Origin: Actinoplanes xinjiangensis
GTDB lineage: Bacteria; Actinomycetota; Actinomycetes; Mycobacteriales; Micromonosporaceae
Direction of reading: 5' to 3'
NCBI RefSeq assembly: GCF_003148685.1
Contig: NZ_QGGR01000001.1
Span: forward strand, 434,001 to 498,000
Length of the DNA: 64,000 nucleotides
Shown in pieces: positions 34,571 to 43,009 of this stretch. Position numbers and translations under genes: made by a program. Within the stretch, counting starts at the first letter, position 1. Every line of letters starts with the position of its first letter. Under the pieces are notes generated by a model. It was given only the letters and a program-made list of their open reading frames with translations. It ran no database searches and was not told the DNA's origin.

Positions 34571-35702
34571 CGCGGCGCAGCACGCCGGCCAGACCCGACA
34601 CCGCCAGGATCCTCGCGACGTACGGCTGAGCGCCCGTCACCCCGAATCCGACCCCTGCCGTCGCCGCCGTCTGCGCGGACTCCAGCAGCACCGACACCCC
34701 GGCGGCGTCCACCAGCGGGACCGCCGTCAGGTCGACCAGCACCGACGGCACACCCTTGCCGGCGATCGCGTGCCGCAGACCGATCCGCAGCCGATCCGCG
34801 GTGTCCCGGTCCACCTCGCCGCGCACCCGCACCACCAGGCCGTCACCCTCCCGGGCAACCGACACCTGCATGCCCGGCCGGCTGCCCCGGGACTCGCCGT
34901 CCCAGTGCGGCGGTTCGTCGCTCAGCATCGCCTCCCGCAGCCAGGTCAGCGCCCGGCTCAGCAGGCGCGACACGTGCATCTGCGAGATACCCAGCTCGTC
35001 GGCGATCTCCGCCTGCGTGCGGTTGCCGTAGAAACGCATCGCCAGCATCCGGCGCTCCCGCATCGGCATCCGCAACAGCAGATCGGTGACGGTCAGCTTG
35101 TCGGTCAACGACTCCAGATCGGCGTCCACATCGCCCAGCAGGTCACCGAACTCCATCGCCCCGTCCTCGGCGACCGGAACGTTCAGCGACGCCGGCGAAT
35201 AACCCGCGGCCGACTCCACCGCCTCCTGCACCGCGGCCTCCGAGACCCCCAGACGCTCCGCCAGCTCCCCCGTCGTCGGGGTACGGGCCAGGGTGCTCGT
35301 CAACAGCATCGCGGCGTGACCGACCTCCAGACTCAGATCCTGCACCCGGCGTGGCACGTGCACACCCCAGGTGCGGTCCCGGAAGTGGCGCTTCAACTCA
35401 CCCGAGATCGTGATCACCGCGTACGCCGTGAAGGAACCGCGCTCCGGATCGTACCGATCGATGGCCTTGACCAGCCCCAGCCGGGCAACCTGCTCCAGAT
35501 CCTCCAGATACTCGCCCCGGCCGCGGTAGCGGCGGGCGAGCCGCGCCGCGAACGGCAGGCAGTAGCGGATCAACTGCTCCCGCGATGCCTCGGCCTCCGC
35601 GGGCGTCGCACCTTCCCGCCGGTCCGCGTAGGCGAGCGCGGCCACGTCGAGATCCTCCAGCATGCTGTCGGCCGGTTCCCCGACCTGACCTCGCGAGGGC
35701 AT
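34566..35702 (-). CDS. SigB/F/G-type sigma factor fused to a C-terminal STAS domain
   Basis: A 378-residue protein. Residues about 40-260 form a full SigB/F/G-type sigma factor: region 2 (YLEDLEQVARLGLVKAIDRY, FTAYAVITISGELKRHFRD), region 3, and region 4 with a helix-turn-helix (TQAEIADELGISQMHVSRLL). Residues about 277-376 are a STAS anti-anti-sigma domain (LVVRVRGEVDRDTADRL, VLVDLTAVPLVDAAGVSVLL). The phosphorylated Ser of DSSG is Ala here (VDAAG, residues 331-335). Sigma and antagonist are normally separate proteins. The STAS part could shield the sigma from kinase-type anti-sigmas, such as the two convergent genes. GGAAGGGGTGAC precedes the ATG. Confidence 0.92.
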   Translation of the reverse strand: MPSRGQVGEPADSMLEDLDVAALAYADRREGATPAEAEASREQLIRYCLPFAARLARRYRGRGEYLEDLEQVARLGLVKAIDRYDPERGSFTAYAVITISGELKRHFRDRTWGVHVPRRVQDLSLEVGHAAMLLTSTLARTPTTGELAERLGVSEAAVQEAVESAAGYSPASLNVPVAEDGAMEFGDLLGDVDADLESLTDKLTVTDLLLRMPMRERRMLAMRFYGNRTQAEIADELGISQMHVSRLLSRALTWLREAMLSDEPPHWDGESRGSRPGMQVSVAREGDGLVVRVRGEVDRDTADRLRIGLRHAIAGKGVPSVLVDLTAVPLVDAAGVSVLLESAQTAATAGVGFGVTGAQPYVARILAVSGLAGVLRRA

Positions 35703-35770
35703 GTCACCCCTTCCGGAAGCGGTCCCGGGGCAGCACGGCCGACCCGGCCACCGCCCCGCCAGCGGAAGCT

Positions 35771-35797
35771 ATTGCCCGTTCCGCCCCCACTCCAAAC
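35771..35797 (-). promoter_or_regulatory. SigB/F-like promoter of the sigma-STAS gene
   Basis: On the minus strand: GTTT (35797-35794), 16 bases, GGGCAAT (35777-35771), about 70 bases upstream of the ATG. The same spacing and GGGCA core occur before the first STAS-kinase gene, suggesting autoregulation. Confidence 0.5.
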
Positions 35798-36101
35798 CTC
35801 GTTCACCCAGTCCGGGCATATCCCGTGTCCAGCGGCACCGCGGTTGCGGCGTACCGCTCCGGATGCCCTTCGCCGGGTCGTGATTCCAGTTTTGCGCGGT
35901 CCGGTCCTTCCGGGGGCCGGGATCGGCAACGTCAGCCCAAAGCGCGACAACAGCCCTCGGGTCCGCCCGTCGTCGCGGCTCTCGGTCCCTCAGTGGTGGG
36001 GCAGCAAGCGGGACCGGTGCCGGTGCCGGGTCGGCTGCTCCCGGCGACGGTTGTCGTCGCCTGACCTGATCGACCGGCGATTTCGGTGGTGACGGGACGG
36101 C
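35798..36101. other. Intergenic stretch between sigma-STAS and the repeat protein gene
   Basis: I see no supported gene or convincing terminator. Plus-strand frames that cross it are shadows of the repeat gene. The right end is the 3' side of the minus-strand repeat protein gene. Confidence 0.4.
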
Positions 36102-39100
36102 CTACTGCTGCGGGCGGCGACCAGGGAGGCCACTGGGGGCTTGCGACGGGTCGTTCAGCACCTCCGGAACGCCGGCGGGAGCCGAGCGGGCCGTGCCCGT
36201 CCCGGCTCGGGACGGGAGACCTGACGGAGCTCTGCTCTCGTCCGCCGGGGCCCCGTCACCCGGCGCCTTCTCACCGGACGCCGGCGGGGGCGCGTTGTGC
36301 TGGCCCATGTCCGGCACCTGCAACGGGCGCGGCGCATTCTGCTGACCCATGTCCGGGGCCTGCAACGGGCGCGGCGCGTTGTGCTGCCCCATGTCCGGCG
36401 CCTGCAAGGGTGACCGGGGCGCGGCGGGAGGCTGAGCGCCGTCCGCGGGTGGCATCGGCGCGTTGTGCTGGCCCATGTCGGGCGCCTGCAACGGCGAACG
36501 GGATGCGGCCTGCGGCGCCGCGTTGTGCTGGCCCATGTCCGGCGCCTGCAACGGCGACCGCGATACGGCCTGCGGCGCCGCGTTGTGCTGACCCATGTCC
36601 GGCGCCTGCAACGGCGACCGCGATACGGCCTGCGGCGCGGCATTGTGCTGACCCATGTCCGGGGCCTGCAACGGGCGCGGCGCATTGTGCTGGCCCATGT
36701 CCGGAGCCTGAAGCGGTGAGCGGGCGGCGGCCGGTGGCTGCGCTGTCCCGGCGGGTGGAACGGAAGCGGCCGGCTGGCCCGTGTCCGGCGCCTGCCTCGG
36801 TGGGAGGGACGCGGGCTGGGGCTGCGGGGTGTCTGCGGGCTGGGCAGCGCTGAACTGTGACGCGTTCGGTGAGGGCAACGGCGGCATGGTGTGGGCGTCG
36901 CCGCCCTGCGGTGCCGGTATGGCCGGCGGTGCGAAGCTTGCGGCCCGCTCCGGCGGAGTGGACGGTGGGACGGCCCCGAACGTGCCGGGCACCGGCGGGA
37001 GCTGCGATGCGGCGGCCTGCGATGCCGGGCGGGCCGAACGGGTGAACCGGGGCGCGTCGAGGGGGCTGTTCTGCTGGCTGTAGAGCGGAGGCCGCCGCAT
37101 CAACTCGTCCACGTCATCGGTGAGCGGCGTGGCCGGAGGCGGCATCGCGCCGTATGCCGCCGGTCCTGGACCGTAAGGCGGCGGGCCGCCCGGTCCCGGT
37201 GTCACCGGTACGGCCGGCATCATCCCGGTGGCGTCGAAACCACCGGGCAGGCTCGCGGCGGGAGCGGCAACGCCCGGGAAACCACCGTCGGCCGGGCTGT
37301 TCGGTCCGGCGGGGGCGGCGCCGCCTGGAACGTCAGCGCCATACATGCCGTCGGGAACCCCGCTCGTGGGGAACGATCCACTCGGCGTGCCCTGGCCGGG
37401 TCCGCCTTGACCGAAACCGCCCTGAGGCGCCTCGCCGGGGCTCGGCGTGCCTTGCGGGAACCCGCCATATTCCGATCGACCCGGTTCGAAGCCACCCTGT
37501 CCCGGCATGCCCTGGTCACCGGGCATCATCCGGTTCGGACCGAACCCGCTCTCGGCAGGCGCACCGTAACCCGGAGCACCATGCCCGGAACCGCCGTAAT
37601 CCGGAACGTCCTGCCTGGAACCGCCGTAACCCGGACCCCCTTGGCCCGAACCGCCGTAGCCCGAGACAGCATGGCCCGGACCGCCGTAATTCGGAGATCC
37701 CTGACCCGGACCGCCGTAAGTCGGAACTCCCTGGTCCGAACCGCCGTACGTCGGAGCTCCCTGACCCGGACCGCCATAGGCTGGAACACCCTGACCCGGA
37801 CCGCCGTAAGACGGAGCCGCCTGATTCGGACCGCCGGGGCCCGGAGTGTCCTGATCAGGGCCGCCGTAAGCCGAAGCCCCCTGACCCGGACCGCCATAGC
37901 CCGGAACGCCCTGACCCGGACCGCCGTAATTCGGAGTGCCCTGGCCCAGACCGCCGGGGCCTGAAGCGCCGTAATTCGGAGTCACCTGGTCCGGACCGCC
38001 GGGGCCCGGAGCACCGTAATTCGCAGCCCTCTGGCCCAGACCGTCGAGGCCCGGAGCACCGTAATTCGCAGCCGCCTGGTCCGGACCGCCATAGCCCGGA
38101 ACGCCCTGACCGGAACCGCCTCGGCCTGGAGTGGTCTGACCGAAACCGCCCTGAGCAGAAGGCCCCTGGCCGTAACCACCCTGGCCGTAGCCGCCCTGGA
38201 CCGCCTCGCCCTGCTGCGGGTCGGCCGAAGTCATGCCGGTCTGGCCGAACGGGGCACGGATGTCCGGAGCCGCACCGGCCGGACCGGAGCCGGCTGAGAA
38301 GCCGCTGCCGGGGATCGCACCACCCGGCCCGCCGCTGTCTGCGGGGCCGCTACCGGGAAATCCGCCTGCCGGGAGCGGTCCACCTGGGAACGTGCCGCCG
38401 GGACCGCCGCTGCCCGAAGAGGGGAAGCCCTGCCCGGCGCCCATCCCGCCGTCCCGGTCACCGCCCGGATAGGCGCCGGGAACAGCGGCGACTCCGGCAG
38501 CACTGCCCGGAACCGAGGCGGTGCCCGAAGTCGGACCGGAGAACGAAGCGCCACCGGAGAAGTTCCCGGAGAACGGGGCGCCACCCGGCGAGGCGCCCGG
38601 GAACGGCCCGCTTCCGCCGGGTGTGGCTGCGCCATGCGGTTGGTCGCCGGGGAAGACACGCGGCGGGAAAGCCGACGGGCTACCGGAGGCCTGGACAGGA
38701 GAATCGGTACCAGGGCTGGTGAGCCCGGCACGAGCTGCCAGACCGGTCCGTGGCGAAGCCGAGCCGGAGAACGACGCGCCGCCCTGGGCGGAGCCGCCAC
38801 CGCCCTGGGCCGATCCGCCACCGCCCTGCCCAGGACCGGAACCGCCGTTACCCCAGCCGCCCTGGTCCGAGCCGGAACCGCCGTAGCCCGAGCCGGACCC
38901 GCCGTAACCTGGGCCGCCCTCACCCGGACCGGAACCGCCGTAACCCGGCCCACCCTGCTCTGCATCGGGACCGCCCTGAGCGGCACCCGAAACCGCTTCG
39001 GAGGGGGCCGAGTCGGACTGTCCCGTCGTACCGGAGGAAGGAGCCCGGAAGCCCGGCGCACCGAGACCGAAGGGGCCTGCGGGGATTCCCGGGGCCGTGT

Positions 39101-40187
39101 CGCCGGCCAGACCGGAAGCCGCGCGGCTCACGCCGGGCGCGGACAGGTCGGCCTCGGACGCCGGGAAGGCTGCGGATTCGTTCTCGGCGATCAGCCACGG
39201 TGGGCGGGAGCCCTCGGGTGGCCCGGAGCCGCCCGTCTGCCAGGAGCCGGTCTCCTCGGTGGCCCAACTAGGCGTGGACGGTTCGGTGAACGGGGAACGC
39301 GGCTCGGCCTCCGGCCAGGGCCGGAGTCCCTCTGCGGTGCCGGCCGGCGTTCCGGGGGTACCGCCCGTGCCGGGCGGCGGCCATCCGCCGGCTGCGCGGG
39401 ATATCCCGTCGAGGAGGTCGGTCGGCGGTGGAGGCATCGGCCCCGGCGGCGGGGGCATCGGGACCGTTCCCCGCGCGGATCCGCCGGACCCGGACCCGGC
39501 AGCATCCCCACCGAAGGTATTCCCGAAGGCGAAGTCACCCGGCGCAGACGAGACAGACCCGGGACCGGCCCCTTCGGAGATGGCGCCTCCGTAGCCCGGT
39601 GCAGAGCCGCCCGGATCGTCCCCGAACGAAGGCCTCCCGAATGCGGGCTGATCAGGGGCCGCCCGGTGACCGGCGGGGCCTGCCGGGGAACTGCCCGAAG
39701 AAGCCGTGGAACCGCCAGGAAAGCCGACACCGGCAGAGCCACCGGACGCGCCGGGCGTGTAGGGCGGGCCGAACGGCGTTCCGCCGGGGGCACCGGGCGC
39801 CGCGTCACCGAAGGGCGGTGCGGATTCGCGGGGGCCGGTGGGCGTACCGGAGGAGGGGTGGGAAGCCGGACCGGCGGGTGTCTCGCCATATGACGACTCC
39901 TGGACCACCCAGGGCGGCGGTGGGGTGGGTGTGCCGGGCGGCATGAGGCCGGTCGTGGATTCGGTCCAGGCGGGGCGGGTCGCGGCGACCAGGCCGGAGG
40001 CTTCGGCGAGGCCGGCGGCCTCGAGGACCTCGGCGGCGGCCTGGGCGGTACGGCAGGGCAGCGGCTCGCCGCAGGCGGGGCATTCGGTGATCCCGTCGTG
40101 GGGGCCTAGTCCGCCGCCGTGTGCCTCGACCATCTTGGTCGCGGTACGGGCCAGCACACTCTCCGGTTTGACGTAAGTCGATGCCAT
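36102..40187 (-). CDS. Giant Gly/Pro-rich repeat protein with N-terminal zinc-knuckle-like motif
   Basis: A 1361-residue protein. The first 70 residues look folded and conserved (MASTYVKPESVLARTATKMV, and CPACGEPLPC with C36, C39 and C45). The remainder is disordered: Gly/Pro/Ser stretches, about twenty 10-residue YGGxGQGxPx units at about 660-880, and C-terminal SPLQAPDMGQHN units at about 1150-1300. No signal peptide or membrane span is seen, so it is likely cytosolic. Such composition suits phase separation or an extended scaffold; function unknown. Continuous frame through 4 kb and GC-biased third positions support it being real. Confidence 0.75.
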   Translation of the reverse strand: MASTYVKPESVLARTATKMVEAHGGGLGPHDGITECPACGEPLPCRTAQAAAEVLEAAGLAEASGLVAATRPAWTESTTGLMPPGTPTPPPPWVVQESSYGETPAGPASHPSSGTPTGPRESAPPFGDAAPGAPGGTPFGPPYTPGASGGSAGVGFPGGSTASSGSSPAGPAGHRAAPDQPAFGRPSFGDDPGGSAPGYGGAISEGAGPGSVSSAPGDFAFGNTFGGDAAGSGSGGSARGTVPMPPPPGPMPPPPTDLLDGISRAAGGWPPPGTGGTPGTPAGTAEGLRPWPEAEPRSPFTEPSTPSWATEETGSWQTGGSGPPEGSRPPWLIAENESAAFPASEADLSAPGVSRAASGLAGDTAPGIPAGPFGLGAPGFRAPSSGTTGQSDSAPSEAVSGAAQGGPDAEQGGPGYGGSGPGEGGPGYGGSGSGYGGSGSDQGGWGNGGSGPGQGGGGSAQGGGGSAQGGASFSGSASPRTGLAARAGLTSPGTDSPVQASGSPSAFPPRVFPGDQPHGAATPGGSGPFPGASPGGAPFSGNFSGGASFSGPTSGTASVPGSAAGVAAVPGAYPGGDRDGGMGAGQGFPSSGSGGPGGTFPGGPLPAGGFPGSGPADSGGPGGAIPGSGFSAGSGPAGAAPDIRAPFGQTGMTSADPQQGEAVQGGYGQGGYGQGPSAQGGFGQTTPGRGGSGQGVPGYGGPDQAAANYGAPGLDGLGQRAANYGAPGPGGPDQVTPNYGASGPGGLGQGTPNYGGPGQGVPGYGGPGQGASAYGGPDQDTPGPGGPNQAAPSYGGPGQGVPAYGGPGQGAPTYGGSDQGVPTYGGPGQGSPNYGGPGHAVSGYGGSGQGGPGYGGSRQDVPDYGGSGHGAPGYGAPAESGFGPNRMMPGDQGMPGQGGFEPGRSEYGGFPQGTPSPGEAPQGGFGQGGPGQGTPSGSFPTSGVPDGMYGADVPGGAAPAGPNSPADGGFPGVAAPAASLPGGFDATGMMPAVPVTPGPGGPPPYGPGPAAYGAMPPPATPLTDDVDELMRRPPLYSQQNSPLDAPRFTRSARPASQAAASQLPPVPGTFGAVPPSTPPERAASFAPPAIPAPQGGDAHTMPPLPSPNASQFSAAQPADTPQPQPASLPPRQAPDTGQPAASVPPAGTAQPPAAARSPLQAPDMGQHNAPRPLQAPDMGQHNAAPQAVSRSPLQAPDMGQHNAAPQAVSRSPLQAPDMGQHNAAPQAASRSPLQAPDMGQHNAPMPPADGAQPPAAPRSPLQAPDMGQHNAPRPLQAPDMGQQNAPRPLQVPDMGQHNAPPPASGEKAPGDGAPADESRAPSGLPSRAGTGTARSAPAGVPEVLNDPSQAPSGLPGRRPQQ
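36290..36720 (-). repeat. 60-bp and 42-bp coding repeats (QAPDMGQHN units)
   Basis: Eight copies of CCCATGTCCGG.GCCTGCA occur at 42- or 60-base intervals. Three consecutive 60-bp units (about 36470-36650) are nearly identical, showing recent duplication. All intervals are multiples of three, so the frame is preserved. Confidence 0.85.
37540..38200 (-). repeat. About twenty 30-bp coding repeats (YGG units)
   Basis: The word CCGCCGTA or CCGCCATA recurs every 30 bases, with the intervening bases varying mainly at synonymous or semi-conserved positions. The array encodes the YGGxGQGxPx repeats. Confidence 0.85.
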
Positions 40188-40368
40188 CGCCCTGTCGCCC
40201 CCATCCCGGCCTGTCCACCTGCCGGGACGACACGATGGCCCCGCCGGTTGTCTCGGCTCCCTTCCAGTTCACCCCTTCGGGGGTCCCCGGAGGGTGGATT
40301 TCCCCAGATCAGTGCGGATCCGGGGGCGGGTAGGCGGAAATCGGGACGGGTTGCCGGAACAGGCGGTA

Positions 40369-40390
40369 TGAGTGAGAGGAAATTCACTCA
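40369..40390. promoter_or_regulatory. Inverted repeat between divergent genes
   Basis: TGAGTGA (40369-40375) and TCACTCA (40384-40390) are perfect arms around eight bases. They lie in the 260-base region between the repeat protein gene and the membrane protein gene. It is a candidate operator. Confidence 0.4.
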
Positions 40391-40447
40391 CGGTATTGAG
40401 CCGTGTTCGCTCCGTAGCATGAAGGTACTTCCAGGAGGTGACCCCCC

Positions 40448-40969
40448 ATGGACGACACCGAGCTGCATCGCGAGCGGATCCTCCGGCACGTCAGTCCGAT
40501 CATCACCGGCCGTTTCGTCGGTTTCCAGACGTCCTACACCCGTGAGGTGCGCATCGGCCGGCCGGTCGCCCTCACCGTCTTCGTGCTGGCCGGCATCGCC
40601 CAGATGATCGGCGCACTGCTGCGCATGAGCCCGGCCCGGCGCACGCTGAAGGAACTGCGCAAGGGCCCGGAGTTCCTGGTCACGCCGGTCCGGCTGCGCG
40701 ACGATCTGGGGCAGACCTACGAGATCGAGATGCACGGGCAGCTGCCGCAGTCGGCGCTGCACCGCGGCGATCTGGTTCAGGTGCGCACCGAGCCGCAGTC
40801 CGACCCGACCCTTCCGGTGCGGTTGTTGCAGCTGGTGAACCTGACGACCATGCAGCCGCTGACCCCGCGCATCCCGACCCAGTGGTCGCACCTGGGACCG
40901 GCACTGCTGCTGCAGGCCGCCGTGGGTGTGACGATCTTCGGCGCCGTGATGGCCGTCTGGCTGGGATGA
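40448..40969 (+). CDS. Two-span membrane protein, unknown function
   Basis: A 173-residue protein with hydrophobic spans at about 38-58 (VALTVFVLAGIAQMIGALL) and 151-172 (LLLQAAVGVTIFGAVMAVWL). Between them is a beta-rich soluble part (FLVTPVRLRDDLGQTYEIEM, RGDLVQVRTEP) resembling an OB-like fold. The start is firm: AGGAGGTGA precedes the ATG at eight bases. No family recognised. It is divergent from the repeat protein gene and may be functionally linked to it. Confidence 0.8.
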   Translation: MDDTELHRERILRHVSPIITGRFVGFQTSYTREVRIGRPVALTVFVLAGIAQMIGALLRMSPARRTLKELRKGPEFLVTPVRLRDDLGQTYEIEMHGQLPQSALHRGDLVQVRTEPQSDPTLPVRLLQLVNLTTMQPLTPRIPTQWSHLGPALLLQAAVGVTIFGAVMAVWLG

Positions 40970-41147
40970 TTTTGCGCCCAGCGGGGTACGAACTGCGCCC
41001 ATGAAAGATCGTTTGGACATCTGGCGAGAATGGACGGTCCGCACGGGGCGCTCCGCCATCGACAGCCGTCATCATGACGATGGGGGACGGCGGCTACGGC
41101 GCCGCGCGCTCCCCTGGCGTCTCTGACGGCTCGAAAGGTGGTGCGCG

Positions 41148-42632
41148 GTGGGCGAGAAAGTCGACCAGACCAATTTCACCCGCGAGGACCGGACCCGGTA
41201 TCGGCAGAAGATCCGCCGTAGCCTCGACGTGTTCGCGACGATGTTGCGCGAGGCACGCTTCGAGTTCGAACGCCCGCTGACCGGTATGGAGATCGAGCTC
41301 AACCTGATCGACGACAACGCCGACCCGGCGATGCGCAACGCCGAGGTGCTGGGGGCGATCGCCGATCCGGACTTCCAGACCGAGCTGGGACAGTTCAACA
41401 TCGAGATCAACCTGCCACCGCGGCGGCTGGCCGGCGACGACTTCGCCGAGCTGGAGCGCGGCCTGCGGTCCAGCCTGAACCAGGCGGAGCGGCGGGCCAG
41501 GGCGGCCGGCGCGCACATGATCACGATCGGCATCCTGCCGACGCTGCGGCGCGAGCACCTCACCGGCGAGGCGCTCACCGTGAACCCGCGCTACCAGTTG
41601 CTCAACGAGCAGATCTTCGCGGCGCGCGGCGAGGACCTCGACATCCGCATCGACGGGGTGGACCGGCTGGCCGTCACCACCGACACCATCGCGCCCGAGG
41701 CGGCGTGCACGAGCACCCAGTTCCATCTCCAGGTGAGCCCGGCACAGTTCGCCCCGTACTGGAACGCGTCACAGATCGTCGCCGGCATCCAGGTGGCGCT
41801 GGGCGCGAACTCGCCGCTGCTGTTCGGCCGGGAACTCTGGCGGGAGACCCGGATCCCGCTGTTCGAGCAGGCCACCGACACCCGCTCGGAGGAGATAAGG
41901 GCGCAGGGGGTACGCCCCCGCGTCTGGTTCGGGGAACGCTGGATCACCAGTGTGTTCGACCTGTTCGAGGAGAACGTCCGGTATTTCCCGGCACTCCTGC
42001 CGATCTGTGACATCCACGACCCGGCCGAGATACTGGAACGCGGGGAGATCCCGGAGCTGAGCGAACTGCGACTGCACAACGGCACGGTGTACCGGTGGAA
42101 CCGGCCCATCTACGCCGTCGTCAACGGGCGGCCGCACCTGCGGGTGGAGAACCGGGTGCTGCCGGCCGGGCCGACGGTCGCCGACACGATCGCGAACGCC
42201 GCGTTCTACTACGGGCTGACGCGCACGCTCGCCGAGGCGGAACGGCCGCTCTGGACACAGATGAGCTTCCGGGCGGCCGAGGAGAACTTCCACAACTGCG
42301 CCCGGCACGGCATCGACGCGACCGTCTTCTGGCCGGGTCACGGCACCCTGCCGGTCACCGAGCTGGTGCTGCGGTGGCTGCTGCCTCAGGCGTCCGCCGG
42401 TCTCGACCTGTGGGGCGTCGCCCCGGCCCAGCGGGACCGGCTGCTCGGCATCATCGAGCAACGCTGCCTACGGCACCGCAACGGCGCGGCCTGGCAGATC
42501 GAGACGTTGCACGCCCTGGAGGCGGAGGGGTACGACCGGGACCGCGCCCTGCACGAGATGGTCCGCCGCTACCTGCCGCTGATGCACGACAACATCCCCG
42601 TACACGAGTGGCCGGCCGGCGCGAAGGCCTGA
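41148..42632 (+). CDS. Glutamate-cysteine ligase-like protein (GCS2 family)
   Basis: A 494-residue carboxylate-amine ligase of the GCS2 type. Motifs: LTGMEIELNLIDD (metal/ATP-binding acidic strand), ELGQFNIEINLPPRRL, ACTSTQFHLQVSP, and RPHLRVENRVLPAGPT. Family members join glutamate to cysteine or other amines using ATP. Actinobacteria make mycothiol rather than glutathione, so the real product may be another gamma-glutamyl compound. GTG 41148 follows GAAAGGTGG. Its 3' end overlaps the cobE-like gene by 64 bases on the opposite strand. Confidence 0.87.
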   Translation: MGEKVDQTNFTREDRTRYRQKIRRSLDVFATMLREARFEFERPLTGMEIELNLIDDNADPAMRNAEVLGAIADPDFQTELGQFNIEINLPPRRLAGDDFAELERGLRSSLNQAERRARAAGAHMITIGILPTLRREHLTGEALTVNPRYQLLNEQIFAARGEDLDIRIDGVDRLAVTTDTIAPEAACTSTQFHLQVSPAQFAPYWNASQIVAGIQVALGANSPLLFGRELWRETRIPLFEQATDTRSEEIRAQGVRPRVWFGERWITSVFDLFEENVRYFPALLPICDIHDPAEILERGEIPELSELRLHNGTVYRWNRPIYAVVNGRPHLRVENRVLPAGPTVADTIANAAFYYGLTRTLAEAERPLWTQMSFRAAEENFHNCARHGIDATVFWPGHGTLPVTELVLRWLLPQASAGLDLWGVAPAQRDRLLGIIEQRCLRHRNGAAWQIETLHALEAEGYDRDRALHEMVRRYLPLMHDNIPVHEWPAGAKA

Positions 42633-43009
42633 CCGCGGACTCGGTCCGCCCGGGACGCGGCGATCGCCACGGTCACCCCGTCCCGGGCGGTCTTCGGCAT
42701 GAGCAGCGCCGCCTCCGGGCCGGCGGCCAGCAGTGCCGCGGCCTCGGCGACGCCCGGGGTGCCGGTCGCGGCGGCCACCCGTGGGCTCGGATGCGGGACC
42801 GGGCAGGCGGCCAGCTGCGCCGCGGTGAACCCGGCGGGCCGCCACCCGAACTCGGTGGCCAGCTCCCGGACCCGGGGCTCGGCCAGCCGCCGGTCCAGGG
42901 TGGCGAGCACCGTGATGTCAGCGGGCCGGACCCCGGCCGCGGCCAGTACGGCGAGAACCGGCGCCCGCACCGGGACACCGCTGCGGGCGCCGAGACCCAG
43001 CACGATCAC
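42569..43009 (-). CDS. Cobalamin biosynthesis protein, CobE/CbiG C-terminal type
   Basis: A 146-residue protein with the CobE/CbiG_C pattern: VIVLGLGARSGVPV at the start, VLATLDRRLAEPRVRELATE, and GVAEAAALLAAG. The domain assists ring contraction chemistry in cobalamin synthesis. The GTG at 43009 overlaps the cobB stop as GTGA. Its last 20 or so codons run into the opposite strand of the GCS2-like gene and look unlike the family end, so the stop may have moved downstream. Confidence 0.82.
   Translation of the reverse strand: MIVLGLGARSGVPVRAPVLAVLAAAGVRPADITVLATLDRRLAEPRVRELATEFGWRPAGFTAAQLAACPVPHPSPRVAAATGTPGVAEAAALLAAGPEAALLMPKTARDGVTVAIAASRADRVRGQAFAPAGHSCTGMLSCISGR

Noticed and set aside
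36086..39946. Several Arg/Pro-rich frames on the plus strand over the repeat gene
   Set aside because: They mirror the 30- and 60-bp repeats of the minus-strand gene; only the minus frame has a folded N-terminus and is continuous over 4 kb.
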